Notes: a model not told the origin generated them from the letters alone. A stretch of 64,000 bases of DNA from Aradus depressus (GCA_963662175.1 OY759216.1:55445087-55509086); one strand, 5' to 3'. Positions 1 through 10,195 are shown, counted from the stretch's first letter. Program-made: numbers and translations.

Positions 1-151
1 CAAAGTGAGAGTATCGATGCACAATGCAACTCTGTCCTGAAATGACCCCTTTTGTTAGTAGAAATTTTAATTTTCAATCTAGAATTAACAGTTTTCTAAT
101 ATTATACTTGAAATTTTCTGCAGAGACATTCTGAAGCACATAAAAAAAGAG

Positions 152-378
152 AAAAACATATGTTTTATAAAGTATTGCCTACTTCACAAAATATATATTT
201 GAATACTATCGGCATTGCTACCATCTTCTTCAGCCACGACTTAACAAATACTAAAAGCACGAATACTCTTTTAGTATTTGTTAAGTCGTGGCTGAAGCTG
301 TTAGCAATACCGAAAGTATTCCCATATATTATTTGTATTTTGTGAAATAGACAATATTTTTTTTAAAACATACGTTTT
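152..378. repeat. palindromic Penelope-like fragment with hammerhead-like motifs
   Basis: Two inverted arms of about 110 bp meet near 258: the left arm reads toward CCATCTTCTTCAGCCACGAC, and the right arm carries GTCGTGGCTGAAGCTG. Both arms contain a degenerate CTGAAGA...GAAA core on opposite strands. The outer parts match the GAAATAGACAATATTT tails seen at 50351-50430 and 51187-51335, so this is one dispersed family. Confidence 0.6.
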
Positions 379-859
379 TCTTTATTGTTTCAGTTTTTGA
401 ATAATTAGGATAATATATTATGTTGCGGCGTAGGTCTGGAATTATTTGAATATCTTATAATGTGTACACCATAAGATCATTGGAGGTTATTAAATTGGAT
501 TGGTATCCTAAAGAAATGCCGATATTTTTGAATGCCTATATAGGGTTCTGCCGGAACCAGAACCGGTTCTTATAAGGTGACATTGAACTATAAAGGAAAT
601 TTTATAAGTTTAATAGGACCCCGTGACCTTGATCTACTTTCTTATTATACGAGTATGTTTATTTGTTAATTCACTGAGAGCACAACACTCTCATCATTCT
701 CTCCGTTATCTTCTGAAGTATGTGAGTATAAGTATATATACTCGTTTACACGTTTGTATGTGTGTTTGTTCGAGTGTTTGTGATTGGAAAGTTGTGAGGG
801 CGCAGCATTGCAACAATGCACTTGGAATTTTAAATGAGGATCTTACATCTGATGAATGT

Positions 860-1200
860 TTGGCCGAAGTTGTTGGAAAATTTGGACTACTTTGCTTTGG
901 GGCCTAAGTACTTTAAAAAAAATACCGCTTATATTTATGACCTAATAGAAAAACTCTTCAAGTTATAGAGAACACTAAAAGTCATATTTGATATAACACG
1001 GATTATGTTTCACTAGTCGCCCGGTTTCCAAGATATATGCTGAAAACCGTCCTGAAACCCATTTTTTTTAGATGATCTTCGATTTATGTAAAAACGGTTA
1101 GTCCTATCGAAAAATTGATTCTTGCCAAAAATGTTTCTAATTAAATGTCCTACGATCGAAATGCCCTCAGATTTGAGATAGGCCCAAAATCAACGAAAGT
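860..1200 (+). repeat. dispersed non-coding repeat (family with AGTCCTATCGAAAAAT)
   Basis: Shares a series of blocks (TTATGACC, AGTTATAGAGAA, GTCCTATCGAAAAATT, ACCAAAAATGTTCC-like) with 21090-21320 and 53550-53790 on the same strand, and with parts of 21560-21670 and 39480-39650 inverted. No coding capacity. Type of element unknown. Confidence 0.6.
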
Positions 1201-1341
1201 TATACCGCCCCAAAAATGTAAAAAAAAAAATCCATATGAATTATCAAAATGTCATGAAACTGAAGAAACCCAAAATAACCAATTTACAGACGAGCCCACC
1301 GCCATACAGTTTTATTTATAAAGATATTATTATTATTGCAG

Positions 1342-1529
1342 GAGAGTCTACCAGGAGAGGTGCGCATCCGGATAGTGGCGCCTGGGTGCGGCACGGCATA
1401 CCTGGACCCAAGTCTGGAACACCCCCTCTACGATGAGACAGTGGACAATGCGATGGGACTGTGTGACACCAGCTCAGGACCGGCGCATCTCAAGCTGATC
1501 CTCGAGTGGGACAAAGAGGCCAAAACCAG
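1342..1529 (+). CDS. USP31: USP31/USP43-family deubiquitinase, internal coding exon (first in window)
   Basis: First exon seen of a ubiquitin-specific protease (cysteine protease that removes ubiquitin from proteins). It is bounded by an AG acceptor at 1340-1341 and a GT donor at 1530-1531, starts in phase 0, and leaves two bases (AG) that the next exon completes to Ser. It encodes 62 residues, beginning ESLPGEVRIRIVAPG and ending LILEWDKEAKTR minus the last Arg. This part falls within the catalytic region before the zinc-ribbon strand. The catalytic-cysteine box is not visible and must lie upstream of position 1, so the gene is partial here. The family call rests on the downstream exons, which join in frame. 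GC content is well above that of the flanking introns, as expected for a conserved exon. Confidence 0.85.
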
Positions 1530-1779
1530 GTAAACTATAATAAACATACTAGAATAATAGTACAATATCGGGCCAAAGTCACAGAGCCAATTCATTACTC
1601 GAATTCGTCATTTTCAACGGAATTTCATGTTTCGAAGGCATGTGTATGAGGGCAGAGAAGGGGCACGACTCATATACCCCAATAACTGCTAACGCGGCCC
1701 ATGACCTCACTGAGATTTGTAGAACCCCACTGACCCCAACGAAGTAAAACGCCCCCTACTCCTAACAATAGAAAGACAT

Positions 1780-2655
1780 TGGGAGCAAATGTGGGAGGAG
1801 GGGAACCCGAACAAACTTAAAGAAATCAAGAAATCGGTATTGCCCTGGAGTTCGTCTACAAGAAGGTGTAGACAGGAGGAAGTGGCCATCGCCCGGCTGA
1901 GGATCGGCACACGCGGCTCACCCACGGCTACCTGATGGCAAGAGAACAGCCTCCCAGGTGCGATCATTGCCACCTCCCGCTAAGTGTTTATCATATCTTC
2001 TCGGAGTGCTCCTTTCATGAAGACCTTCTCAGGAAAAATGATGTTCCAAGGAGCTTGGAGGAGGCGCTGGGGGACAGCCCCACCATTCTGGATAAAGTCA
2101 TTAATTTTTTTAAAGAAACCGGGCTGTATCAAAGAATTTGAACTCTTCGGTCTGTGATCATTTGCCTATTTTAGGTCTCTCTGCCAGTTGAGTAGGGTCT
2201 AAACAGCCCGTGTGGGGATCCCCTGGGGGTCCGGGGGAGGTCCTGCGTGGGGCCCTCGGGTGGCTGGCTGGATCGGGGGGCCTGGGGCAGCTCCGCAGAG
2301 GCCTCTGGACTGGAACAGTCCCGAACTTGGAGGGTGTGGACGGCTTTCCTCACATGCACACCCTCATCTTCAAGTCCCGCTATCTTCACGATTAAGCTAA
2401 GTGCTTAAATATACTTGAGAGAGTGGCCCGGCGTTGCTGTTGTTTGTCCCCCGGCCCGGCCTGCCTGTTCGTTGGTTGCCCTGGGTCCTGTGCCTTGCCC
2501 TCCCCTGGTCGTCCTGGCCCCCTGTGGGATCCCATCATGGCTGTTCTCGTCATTAGTATAAAGAGTTTGCTGGCTCAGTTAGGACAAGGAACTTAACAAG
2601 GTAGGGCGATAATAACCAAAGCAGTTGTTCGCCCCAAATAAACCAACCAATAACT
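1780..2655 (+). mobile_element. LINE 3' fragment (C-terminal zinc-knuckle end plus 3' UTR), broken
   Basis: Translation gives KSVLPWSSSTRRCRQEEVAI, then ARLRIG and, after a frame change near 1908 (one base lost), HTRLTHGYLMAREQPPRC and CDHCHLPLSVYHIFSECSFH. The LRIGHTRLTHGYLM...PPxCxxC...HIFxEC pattern is the usual C-terminal end of LINE polyproteins with an RNase H domain (Jockey/I-type). It ends with FKETGLYQRI and a stop at 2139-2141, followed by a GC-rich 3' region and an A-rich end near 2655. Inserted in the USP intron in sense orientation. 5' truncated as usual for LINEs. Confidence 0.75.
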
Positions 2656-2790
2656 GCCGGTTTAATTAACATATCGACACAAAATTTAGTGTGAGGATTC
2701 AAAAGTCCACTATGTAAGTCAAATTTCAGATTCAGCCCAAGCGGTCCATTGGCTTTGGTGGAACTTATTTTTTAAATTATTGCCTTTTTC
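2650..2790 (-). repeat. fragment of the dispersed TCGACAC-AAATTT repeat family
   Basis: Contains AATAACTGCCGGTTTAATTA and ATATCGACACAAAATTTAG, blocks common to the copies at 9700-9910, 37920-38700, 40090-40380, 40930-41470 and 52090-52725. Inverted relative to the longest copy. Confidence 0.6.
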
Positions 2791-3540
2791 ATAAAATTAT
2801 GTATATTTAGTCTTAGTTTATAATTAGGAAGTGCCTCCGCTGCTGGCGCCGGCAACCGGCACCGCCGGCTCCTGAGGAAAATAACGCGTGGCTGCCGGCA
2901 GTCATGTCTTTATATCAGGAGAACCTGGACAGTTTCGCTAGAAGGACCGACGGGAGGGTCAACATTTTATTTCTTAGGATATAATATCAACTGGATTTTT
3001 GAAATTCTTACTGTGGTTTACAGTTTTATGCTCTAATCTTAGATTATTTCATTCAATATTAAGTAAAAATTACAATACTTACATGCTGAACAAACATATT
3101 TTTAATTCTTCTTACGATGTTGTAAAAGTATAGAGTATATAATAGGAAAGGAAAAGTTTTAAGCTAACGTAAAAAAACAAGTGCGGTCCTCAGCACTGAT
3201 AACTGCCGATGTAATGAATTTTGTGTTTGAATTCAGAGGTTCAGATTTTTAGTCCATACAGACTGGTTTTAGTGGCGCTGGTGGCCATAATTGAATGCCT
3301 CCGCTGTCGGCACCGATTACGGTTGCCGGCGCCGGCAGCGGAGGCACAGCCTTATAATTAACTAAACCGACGTTAGTTTAATGCCGAAACCGGTAGTTTA
3401 TTTGTTATGAAATGTATGATACAATGGTAATTTCGAATCTTAAGATTACAAAATGGAACTTGTCCATTTTAGGTTAACAATGAATACATGAAATGACAAA
3501 ATACATGATCCGGGTAATAAGAATATATTTTTGTTTGCAG

Positions 3541-3646
3541 TATGCTGGTGGAGGACGGTGACCATATAGAGGAGCATTCTAGCGTGAAGCTTCTCAAACA
3601 GAATGCCGAGCTTGGTGGCTCTGTCACTCTGGAAGAATGCTTTCAG
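3541..3646 (+). CDS. USP31: USP31/USP43-family deubiquitinase, coding exon
   Basis: 106-bp exon after a TTTGTTTGCAG acceptor and before a GTAATT donor. Its first base completes a Ser codon with the previous exon, followed by 35 codons ending in phase 0. The product contains HIEEHSSVKLLKQN and SVTLEECFQ; the last part is the usual 'leading into the ribbon' strand of USP domains ([13 protein letters not shown]). The next exon continues directly with LYTKEEV, giving the contiguous family motif. The preceding intron (1530-3540) contains a LINE 3' fragment. Confidence 0.9.
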
Positions 3647-3737
3647 GTAATTCAACTTCTCTACTTTTGTTATCTTTCTATCATTTCTTGAAAATGGTGC
3701 TTCATTTCAATTAATAAGTTGATTGATTGTTTGTTTT

Positions 3738-3850
3738 TTGTGATTTATGACTGGGCTTTAACTACAAGGTCATATCGCTTGCTATCAGAGCGCTTTTTTG
3801 TCTTTTTGGTGGACATGAGGCCGACTTGGGGAGGGGTCTTAAACGAGTAT
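3738..3850 (-). mobile_element. SINE fragment (tRNA-derived family)
   Basis: Diverged copy of the SINE 3' region (GGGCTTTAACTACAAGGTCA, GTGGACATGAG) in antisense orientation, inside a USP intron. The tRNA-like head is absent. Confidence 0.7.
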
Positions 3851-3916
3851 CTGTTCACCATCAGACACACACACATTACACCATCACCACATACATCCAC
3901 TGTAGTCAATATTAGG

Positions 3917-3995
3917 TTCTGAAGAAGAAATAAACACTTTCTGAAACATTGGCCGTTGACTGTTGTTTCTTTACACGCCAGAACCTCGACTTCCC
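3917..3995 (+). repeat. hammerhead-like repeat fragment
   Basis: GGTTCTGAAGAAGAAATAAA followed by CACTTTCTGAAACATTGGCC: a CTGAAGA core, an AGAAA/TTTCT stem and GAAAC. The outer AGGTTCTG pairs with CAGAACCT about 55 bp later. Related to the inverted copy at 4676-4735. Confidence 0.4.
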
Positions 3996-4196
3996 CCAAC
4001 AAAACAAGTATTTATTCTAAGATAATTAAAATTCGTTCATTTACGAGTATATATGAAATTATGTTTGTGTTCATTTAACTGATGATATAATAATTTTAAT
4101 ACTATTGAAATGAGGCGATTTTCCTGTCTTTAAAATAACAAAATTAATAACAATATATCTTTATATTTTAACTAAGTATGTATTATACTGTTTCAG

Positions 4197-4360
4197 CTGT
4201 ACACGAAGGAGGAGGTGCTCGGAGCTGAGGACGCCTGGCACTGTCCCAACTGCAACCTGAAGCAGGAAGTGGTCAAGAAGCTGGGCCTCTGGTCGCTGCC
4301 TGACATCCTCGTCATACATCTCAAGAGGTTCCGACAGCCGCCTGCCAAGAACCCCAACAG
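4197..4360 (+). CDS. USP31: USP31/USP43-family deubiquitinase, zinc-ribbon/HLKRF exon
   Basis: 164-bp exon, acceptor TTTCAG at 4191-4196, donor GTATAC at 4361. It encodes 54 codons plus two bases. The visible motifs are [11 protein letters not shown] (one CPxC half of the USP zinc ribbon), [17 protein letters not shown] (the strongly conserved USP strand) and RQPPAKNPN. The spacing AEDAW..CPxC..LW.LPDIL.IHLKRF is that of human USP31 and USP43, which is the main reason for the family call. A second, inverted copy of exactly this exon is at 13573-13736. The intron that follows opens with a SINE within 30 bp. Confidence 0.95.
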
Positions 4361-4387
4361 GTATACTTGTCAATGGATGGACTGTCT

Positions 4388-4620
4388 GTTAGTTATTATG
4401 ACTCATGCCCGGGCTTTAACTACGAAGTCATATCGCCTACTACCAGAGCGCTCTTTCGTCACTCTGGTGGACATGAGCCCGACTTCACAGTGAGAGTCCT
4501 AAATTTTACCTACTCAGGTTTATTCAGGTGTCTTTAACGAGCACCTGACATTGTACAGGCTTGGGACCATCGCTTAACTTCCCATCCGTACTCTAAGTTT
4601 TTTTCATCGCCCAGATAAAA
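4388..4620 (-). mobile_element. SINE copy (tRNA-derived family)
   Basis: Antisense copy starting TTAGTTATTATGACTCATGC and running through GACCATCGCTTAACTTCCCA. Most of the body is present but the tRNA-like head is lost. The same insertion is also present beside the inverted exon copy at 13240-13510, so it predates that duplication. Confidence 0.85.
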
Positions 4621-4675
4621 TGTAGGTCTGTCTAGTATAGAAGGAATTCGAGGTTCTGTCGTGTAAATGAAAACT

Positions 4676-4735
4676 CATTATTTGGCCAACGTTTCGGAAA
4701 CTATTTATTTCCTCCTTCAGGGCCTACAGAATACA
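4676..4735 (-). repeat. hammerhead-like repeat fragment
   Basis: On the minus strand CCCTGAAGGAGGAAATAAAT then AGTTTCCGAAACGTTGGCC, homologous to 3917-3995. The stem II helix AGGAAA/TTTCC is intact; the core has one extra G. Confidence 0.4.
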
Positions 4736-4835
4736 ACAAACAAATTAGTCATTATGGACAATGATATACTAAATACTTAATAATTATGAGATGAAACAAT
4801 TTTTAAAAATAAATGAAAGAGAGATAAAAAATAAT

Positions 4836-4856
4836 CCCCCCCCCCCCCCCCCCCCC
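4836..4856. repeat. poly-C tract
   Basis: 21 consecutive C in a USP intron. One of many C or G runs of 13 or more in the window. Confidence 0.95.
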
Positions 4857-5431
4857 GCCCCAATTACTCATTTTGAAAACATTCCTGAATAGGCAGATTC
4901 AAAGTATGAAGTTAGGTTGAAATATGTTCGGCCATTTTTCCGGGACGATGGAACAAACAGACAGACGTAATGATTAATAGAGTCGATAGTATCTTTTCAA
5001 TGTAGAAGGAATTCCGAGGTTCTCAACACCTTCACCACACACAGACTTTACTTGAAGAGAGTTATGTGAAATAGTTACTAATGAATCATCAGGAGAAACA
5101 TTTTTATTTTATTTACTTTTCCGCTAATGTTGCTGCTAATGTGAGATAAATAAAATGTTGGAGTAAAGAAAGAGACTGAAGAGTTTTATATTATTTTTCT
5201 GAATATCCCACTTAATCAATTTCATATGTAGTAATATAAGACCAAGTTACACTCGGGTAATCTGCTACTTTGAAATAAAATGGGAAAACTATGTTCTAAA
5301 ATTATGAAACATGTCAAACTTTTGAAATACTATTCCACAAATATGTACGCCTTTCTCAACTGTCTACATTAAAATAGACATTATTTCAAAAAGAAGTGTC
5401 TTATTAACTTGTAAACATCCTTATTTATTAT

Positions 5432-5515
5432 ACAATAAAACCTCTCTAAATCCGACTAAAAAGAACTAGATCAACTATGAATTAGTCGGGATTAGCGCGA
5501 ATATGTTTTGGTAGC
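5432..5515. repeat. possible solo pogo-like terminal repeat
   Basis: ACAATAAAACCTCTCTAAAT and CCGACTAA resemble pogo/Tigger ends (compare the confirmed element at 30542-31121), followed by a short inverted stretch AATTAGTCGGGATTA. No partner terminus or transposase seen. The rest of intron 4361-6007 is AT-rich and featureless. Confidence 0.3.
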
Positions 5516-6007
5516 GTTAACATTTTTAAATATATAATAAAAAAATATGAAGTTTTTTTAATAATACATAAATTAGCACTTGGAAGGTTTTAATTCAAAA
5601 TGAAATTCGTGAAGAACTATTCATTTTTTTATACTACTTTTTAACAGTAACAAAAATCACGAAATTGCAAATTGTGTTATCTTACTATAATTGCAAATTT
5701 CATAATTTTTAACTGTAAAATTCCCTGTTTCCACTCTCCCAAAATAATTGTTTACATTTTAACTTAAACTGATTAGCTTCTGATGTTATTAGTACGAAAA
5801 CTAATTTATTATTAGTATATTTATACATATATTATATATTTTTTTTTGGAATATTGAATATCATTATAAATGTTGAACAAATTATTCGTTTCTATTTGTT
5901 TATTATTTGTCATTATATGAGAGTGCTAGTCGAGATATTCTTTATTCATATTTATTTTACTTCTGTAGTTGTTATTAATTGTTGATTGTGTTGTGTTGTT
6001 TGTGCAG

Positions 6008-6201
6008 ATCCACGATCAAGCTGACTACTCTGGTGGACTTCCCATCAGTGGGGTTCGACATGTCGCCCCATCTCTGTGGCTCGGGCAATTCCAACCTCTG
6101 GTGGAAGACAGGGGGCGTTCAGGGCTCTCAGTACAATACGTACGATCTGTACGCTGTCTGCAACCACCACGGACAGAACCTGCACACAGGACATTATACA
6201 G
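6008..6201 (+). CDS. USP31: USP31/USP43-family deubiquitinase, catalytic-histidine exon
   Basis: 194-bp exon between a TTTGTGCAG acceptor and a GTGAGG donor. The first base completes an Arg codon, then come 64 codons and one trailing G. It encodes the segment from STIKLTTLVDFP through FDMSPHLCG to YDLYAVCNHHGQNLHTGHYT. The HTGHYT box carries the catalytic His of the USP Cys-His-Asp triad, and YDLYAVCNHHG is typical of USP31/43. The short insertion between FDMSPH and YDLYAV matches the position where this subfamily is longer than most USPs. Confidence 0.95.
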
Positions 6202-6229
6202 GTGAGGTATCTTCCATTAATGAACTTTA

Positions 6230-6590
6230 AACTGGCTACTTCCCATCATTTTAGCGGATTTTGACAAGAAATCATCTTATGCGGTCAACTACTTGCCCTT
6301 ATAAACATTTGAGCTCAAACTCCAAGTCTCTAGCTGTAATAGAGGCCGAGATACCTAGACAGGCTCTGATGAAACCTGAATATCTTGGAAACGGCATATC
6401 CGATTTCCACCAAACATGGTTAAGAACCATCTCGCAAATACCATCTTTTGAAACGAAAAAACCGTTATGAAATTGGTTCAGCAGGATCTACGATGCCACA
6501 GACACACACACACAGACAATGACACACACACACAGACAAAGGCTTCAAACTTATAACACCCCTCCTTTTGCGTCGGGGGTAAAAATAAAT
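6230..6590 (+). repeat. retroposon-like 3' end
   Basis: Contains GAAACGGCATATCCGATTTC, CACAGACACACACAC repeats and ends AACACCCCTCCTTTTGCGTC then GGGGGTAAAAAT. I recognise this arrangement as a common dispersed repeat tail in insect genomes. No coding part. Located in the USP intron 6202-7545. Confidence 0.5.
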
Positions 6591-7049
6591 ATTGAGGTAT
6601 TAGATGCATTCGGTTGGGTCAAAAGTGAATAATCGGTACTGTGGGCCGGTTGCCATGGTTCCTTATTTCAGTCATATGTTCTATAATTCTGTGGTTCAGT
6701 TGCACCTCCCGCGCTGTAGACTATACACTCCACTTCTGTTATCAACTTCAGTTTTGTTCCTATCTCTATCTAAGCCCAGCCTTATCACATCGTAGCAGGT
6801 CTGACATCACTATCATGGAAAACATCAAAAGATCCAGTTTCCGTTGGTCATTCTCTCAGTTTCAATTCGTAGCCCAAGTCCTTTTACACAGTTAATTATA
6901 TTTTATTTCCGTTGAACCGTAGCAAGGTAATAATAAATGTATTTCCGTTAAACCAATGCATGGTAATAGGATACGTCAAACGAATTTATATAAATACTTG
7001 AGTCTAACACACGTAAGATAACTATTTTTCAAAGAACTCTTCGGAAGTG

Positions 7050-7100
7050 TCTTCATCCCAACGATGTTTCGGGACGTTCTTACGTCCCTTCATCAGGTCC
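7050..7100 (-). repeat. hammerhead-like motif with exact CTGATGA core
   Basis: Minus strand: CTGATGA (7096-7090), a GGGACG/CGTCCC stem with a 6-base loop, GAAAC (7070-7066), then CATC-GTTGG-GATG as a possible stem III. The expected NUH cleavage triplet is not kept (the stem ends GAUG-A-A) and no closing stem I is visible, so it is probably an inactive relic. Confidence 0.45.
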
Positions 7101-7218
7101 CAATGTGCGAGATATAGAAAAGAAAAAGAAAACAATGTAACAATAACAATTATAAATGAACAAATAAGTAAAACAATAACGTACATTCTACTGATCTTTA
7201 AGGTGTGGAGGCACTCCG

Positions 7219-7272
7219 CCTATTTAGAGGACAATATTATTGCACTTTAAATGTCCTCTAAATCGGCCTAAT
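7219..7272. repeat. intronic hairpin with 11-bp perfect stem
   Basis: TTTAGAGGACA (7223-7233) and TGTCCTCTAAA (7252-7262) form a perfect stem around an 18-base loop. The loop and 3' arm (TTGCACTTTAAATGTC) recur at about 8198-8230 on the other side of the USP exon 7546-7749. Confidence 0.7.
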
Positions 7273-7545
7273 AGGATACGTCATAAGAATATACATCAAG
7301 ATAAGTTATAAATTAGTAATAACAATAATAGAGAAAATAAAATAAATAAATTATAGAAAGTAAAGTAAATTATGATAAATCTTTTTAATAATTCTTTCAA
7401 AAGTGTTGACTTTAGAATTTTCTTACGTTAGGATAGGATTAAAACATTGCTGATCCATTGTCCATTCTCCGAATGAGTGCACTTAATACTTATTATATTT
7501 ATAAAATATAGTTAATATAATATTATTGTTGTTGTTGTTGTTTAG

Positions 7546-7749
7546 CCTACTGCCGGAACCCTTACAACGGTCAGTGGTACTGCTTCGACGACACTCGAGT
7601 CACCGACCTCAGTGAGAACGAGCTGGTCACTTCGGCTGCTTACATCCTCTTCTACCAGAGGCGGGGACTCCTCTCCCCGTCTACTTCTTCCTCAGCTTCC
7701 TCTACCTCCGAGCACTGGGCATGTCGACTCATCCCTCCACTCCAGCAGA
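7546..7749 (+). CDS. USP31: USP31/USP43-family deubiquitinase, end of catalytic domain
   Basis: 204-bp exon with acceptor TTTAG at 7541-7545 and donor GTAAGA at 7750. It completes an Ala codon and then reads [38 protein letters not shown]. The FDDTRV turn carries the third triad position (Asp/Asn) region and [10 protein letters not shown] is the canonical last strand of the USP fold. After it comes a Ser/Thr-rich linker ([15 protein letters not shown]). A 30-bp direct repeat lies on both sides of this exon, in the two flanking introns (about 7234 and 8198). Confidence 0.95.
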
Positions 7750-8363
7750 GTAAGATATATATATATTTTTTTTCTTCTTCAACTATATGAAGTGAAGATG
7801 AAGTTGAAAAATGAATAAAAAAAGTCCTGGACATCTCAATAATTTCTGAAAAATAAGAGAAATTGTCAGAATTGCCGAACTCAAGTTTATTTTCTTGTCG
7901 CATTCACTAATAGTAAATGCTCAAGTGTTTTCTTGTGCGATTGCGCAAAATATTTGAATATAATAGCTTCTGACGACGCTGATTTTTCGTTAAGAAACGT
8001 GTTAGAAGATATAAATTTAACTAAGAATCAAAAGGAGAGTTCATCTCTGGGAACTGTCTATACCTCAGTCACTATCACATACACTGTCCTGACGATGCGT
8101 ATATGGTGTATCGTATAATGTGTTATCTGCATGTAATTTTTATAAAACAAACATAATAAATAAATGGGAGATGAATAAACCGCAATATTGTATATATTAT
8201 TGCACTTTAAATGTCGTCTAAATCCGAATCCAAGGACGGCGACAAAGACCAGAATAAAAACTATTTTATCCATAGTTTAAGAATTCATATAATAAACATG
8301 AATGCTAACCACTTAACGAAATTAAAGATAACATATAATGAACCCACACATTACCTATATTAT

Positions 8364-9215
8364 ACGAGGGGTGATCAAAAAGTTCCAGGACTGATTTTTT
8401 TTAAATGTATTAATTGTTATTGGACATTCTCCCCTTCAAAGTACTCCCCTTGGGAAACTGTCAATTTTTTCCACCGCCGTTTCCACTGCTGGAAGGACCC
8501 TGAGAACTCATCTTCTGAAATGCTGGTCAGCTCCTCCAGCGATTTTTCTTTAATTTCGTCACTTGAGTGAAATCTTTAAAGGGTCTCTTGAGTTTCGGAA
8601 ACAGGAAAAAGTCCACAGGGGCCAGGTTTGGTGAGTACGACGGGGGCTGGGGGTTGACGGTCATGGCGTTTTTTCTGCAATAACCGCGAATGAGCAACGC
8701 AGAATGAATAGGCGCCTTGTCATGGTGCAGCACCCACTCCCACTCAGAGCATCTGCAGTTGTTCAGTTAAAATTTCTTGACATGAGCCAAATGAAATGTT
8801 GCATTCACTCTGGCAACATGATCGTCGTCAGTCGAAGTTGATGGGCGTTCTGAATGAGGAGTGTCTTCCGACGATGTCCGGCCTTCTTTGAACCTCTTGT
8901 ACCACTCATGACACCGTGATCGATTGACAGACATTCATCCCCAAAGCCTCTTGCAACATCTGAAAAGTTTCTGTAAATGTTTTACCCAACTTCAGACAAA
9001 ACTTGGCAAAAACGCGTTGCTCTTCTTTTTGATTCATTTGACAAAAGATCACAAAGTGGCCAAACTCGAAAAACGCGTTGCACAAAAACGTCTGTTTCTT
9101 CACAACAAAGTAGCTTCTAGAAAATCTACAATAACATCTGATCTCAGGATCACACATAATATTACTGCTAGCTCGATGATTGATCAAATTTTTATGAAAT
9201 TTCACATATAGCATC
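8364..9215 (-). mobile_element. internally deleted mariner element
   Basis: Minus-strand translation gives MNQKEEQRVFAKFCLKLGKT at the start (mariner helix-turn-helix region), then EWYKRFKEGRTS, then, after a deletion of roughly 100 codons that removed the first catalytic Asp, HDKAPIHSALLIRG and YSPNLAPVDFFLFPKLKRPF. The latter two carry the second and third catalytic Asp positions of the DD34D family. One end is visible (ACGAGGGGTGATCAAAAAGT at 8364, after TATA); the other end was not found. Sits in the USP intron 7750-9516, antisense to the gene. Not functional. Confidence 0.85.
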
Positions 9216-9516
9216 CTCTTATGCCCAGTTCAAATGCAAGCCACGTGAGATTTTAACATTCTGAACGGAAAGTGGGGTCATCGTGGGGGCGATACATAAA
9301 ATGAGTTCTAGCTGTCCAACGGTCAGATCGAATATCCACCGGGTATTACAAAGATACATACAGAAACAATCAGATTATCATCGGTCCAGTAATACAGGGT
9401 GCCGATCGACGATGCACATAAAGCGATTTTTACGTTATTTTTTATACTATTTTAGATCCTTTTGTGAATAAATATTAGATTTAAATGTATTTATATATTT
9501 TTTTTGTTAATTTCAG

Positions 9517-9608
9517 ATGAAGAGAGGTTTACAAGAAATTCCCGCCAGTACGCAACTGTACCTTCGCGGCAGTCGACAGACGGCGATTCTCCGAAGAGTA
9601 ACAGACAA
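9517..9608 (+). CDS. USP31: USP31/USP43-family deubiquitinase, C-terminal tail exon
   Basis: 92-bp exon after TTAATTTCAG and before GTATGA. Two bases complete an Asn codon, followed by 30 codons: EERFTRNSRQYATVPSRQST then DGDSPKSNRQ. Low-complexity, basic and serine-rich tail with no recognised domain. The reading frame is kept from the previous exon and into the last one, which supports it being genuine although it is short. Splicing of this tail could be alternative; no transcript evidence is available here. Confidence 0.8.
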
Positions 9609-9699
9609 GTATGAACCTAAATACTTTATTACATTACTTTATTTATGTTTTTTTATTACTTAATCTAAAACAAGAGAGAAAAATAAGTCATAAGGGGGA

Positions 9700-9910
9700 G
9701 GTTCAACTCAAAAATCTCAATAACTGCCGATGTAATGAATGTATCGACATGAAATTTTATATTTAAGTTCAAAATCTCATAAGAATGCAACCTAATAATT
9801 TCCGAAGGAAAGAGGAGCTTGACACTTAAATAACTGCCGATTTAATGAATGTATCGACATGAAATTTTATTATGAGGATTCAGAAGCCATTATGTAAAGC
9901 CGGCTCTACA
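9700..9910 (-). repeat. dispersed TCGACAC-AAATTT family fragment
   Basis: Two successive blocks ATAACTGCCGATGTAATGAA and ATAACTGCCGATTTAATGAA, each followed by TGTATCGACATGAAATTTTA. This internal tandem structure is typical of the family; see 52090-52725. Confidence 0.65.
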
Positions 9911-10195
9911 CGATGCTACTAACACCTTCTTGGATGCTTGATGGTTTGTAGCATTGTTGGACTTGGACCTACGAGCCTCCAATGTCAAGCGTCCAACATT
10001 CGTGTTGGAAGATGTTCCGGCAGTTGTCAGTCTTTTACACCCGAGTCAAAAGAAGTCTCGAACATTCGAAACAAGCCATTCGTTTGTGTGGACGCACAGC
10101 TACACATTATAATCGGATCAAACATTCACCATACCGTGTAGCAGAAACACTCAACAACTGCCGAATCATTTGACTCAAACGTTTGATCCGGCTTA
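9897..10195. repeat. possible MITE with AAAGCCGG end
   Basis: Begins AAAGCCGGCTCTACACGATG and ends near GATCCGGCTTA, with several internal complementary pairs (TCCAACATTCG / CGTGTTGGA; CTACACG / CGTGTAG). A similar start, AAAGCCGGCCATACACGCTC, occurs at 60781 next to a large palindrome. No coding region. Confidence 0.35.

Larger units (their letters stand above)
1..1341. other. intronic/upstream sequence; no supported exon
   Basis: Positions 152-378 hold a palindromic hammerhead-bearing repeat and about 860-1200 a dispersed repeat (both listed separately). An open frame at 623-907 has no recognised similarity and no codon signal that I trust. This is presumably intron of the USP gene. Confidence 0.4.

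Noticed and set aside
623..907. 94-residue frame upstream of the first USP exon
   Set aside because: No similarity to USP sequence, lies in presumed intron, and overlaps a dispersed repeat.
2171..2400. GC-rich open frames on both strands
   Set aside because: They lie in the 3' non-coding tail of the LINE fragment and have no recognisable product.
4161..4373. Minus-strand frame over the USP zinc-ribbon exon
   Set aside because: Shadow of the conserved + strand exon; the + strand frame carries the family motifs.
8924..9211. 95-residue + strand frame
   Set aside because: Antisense of the mariner transposase N-terminal region.
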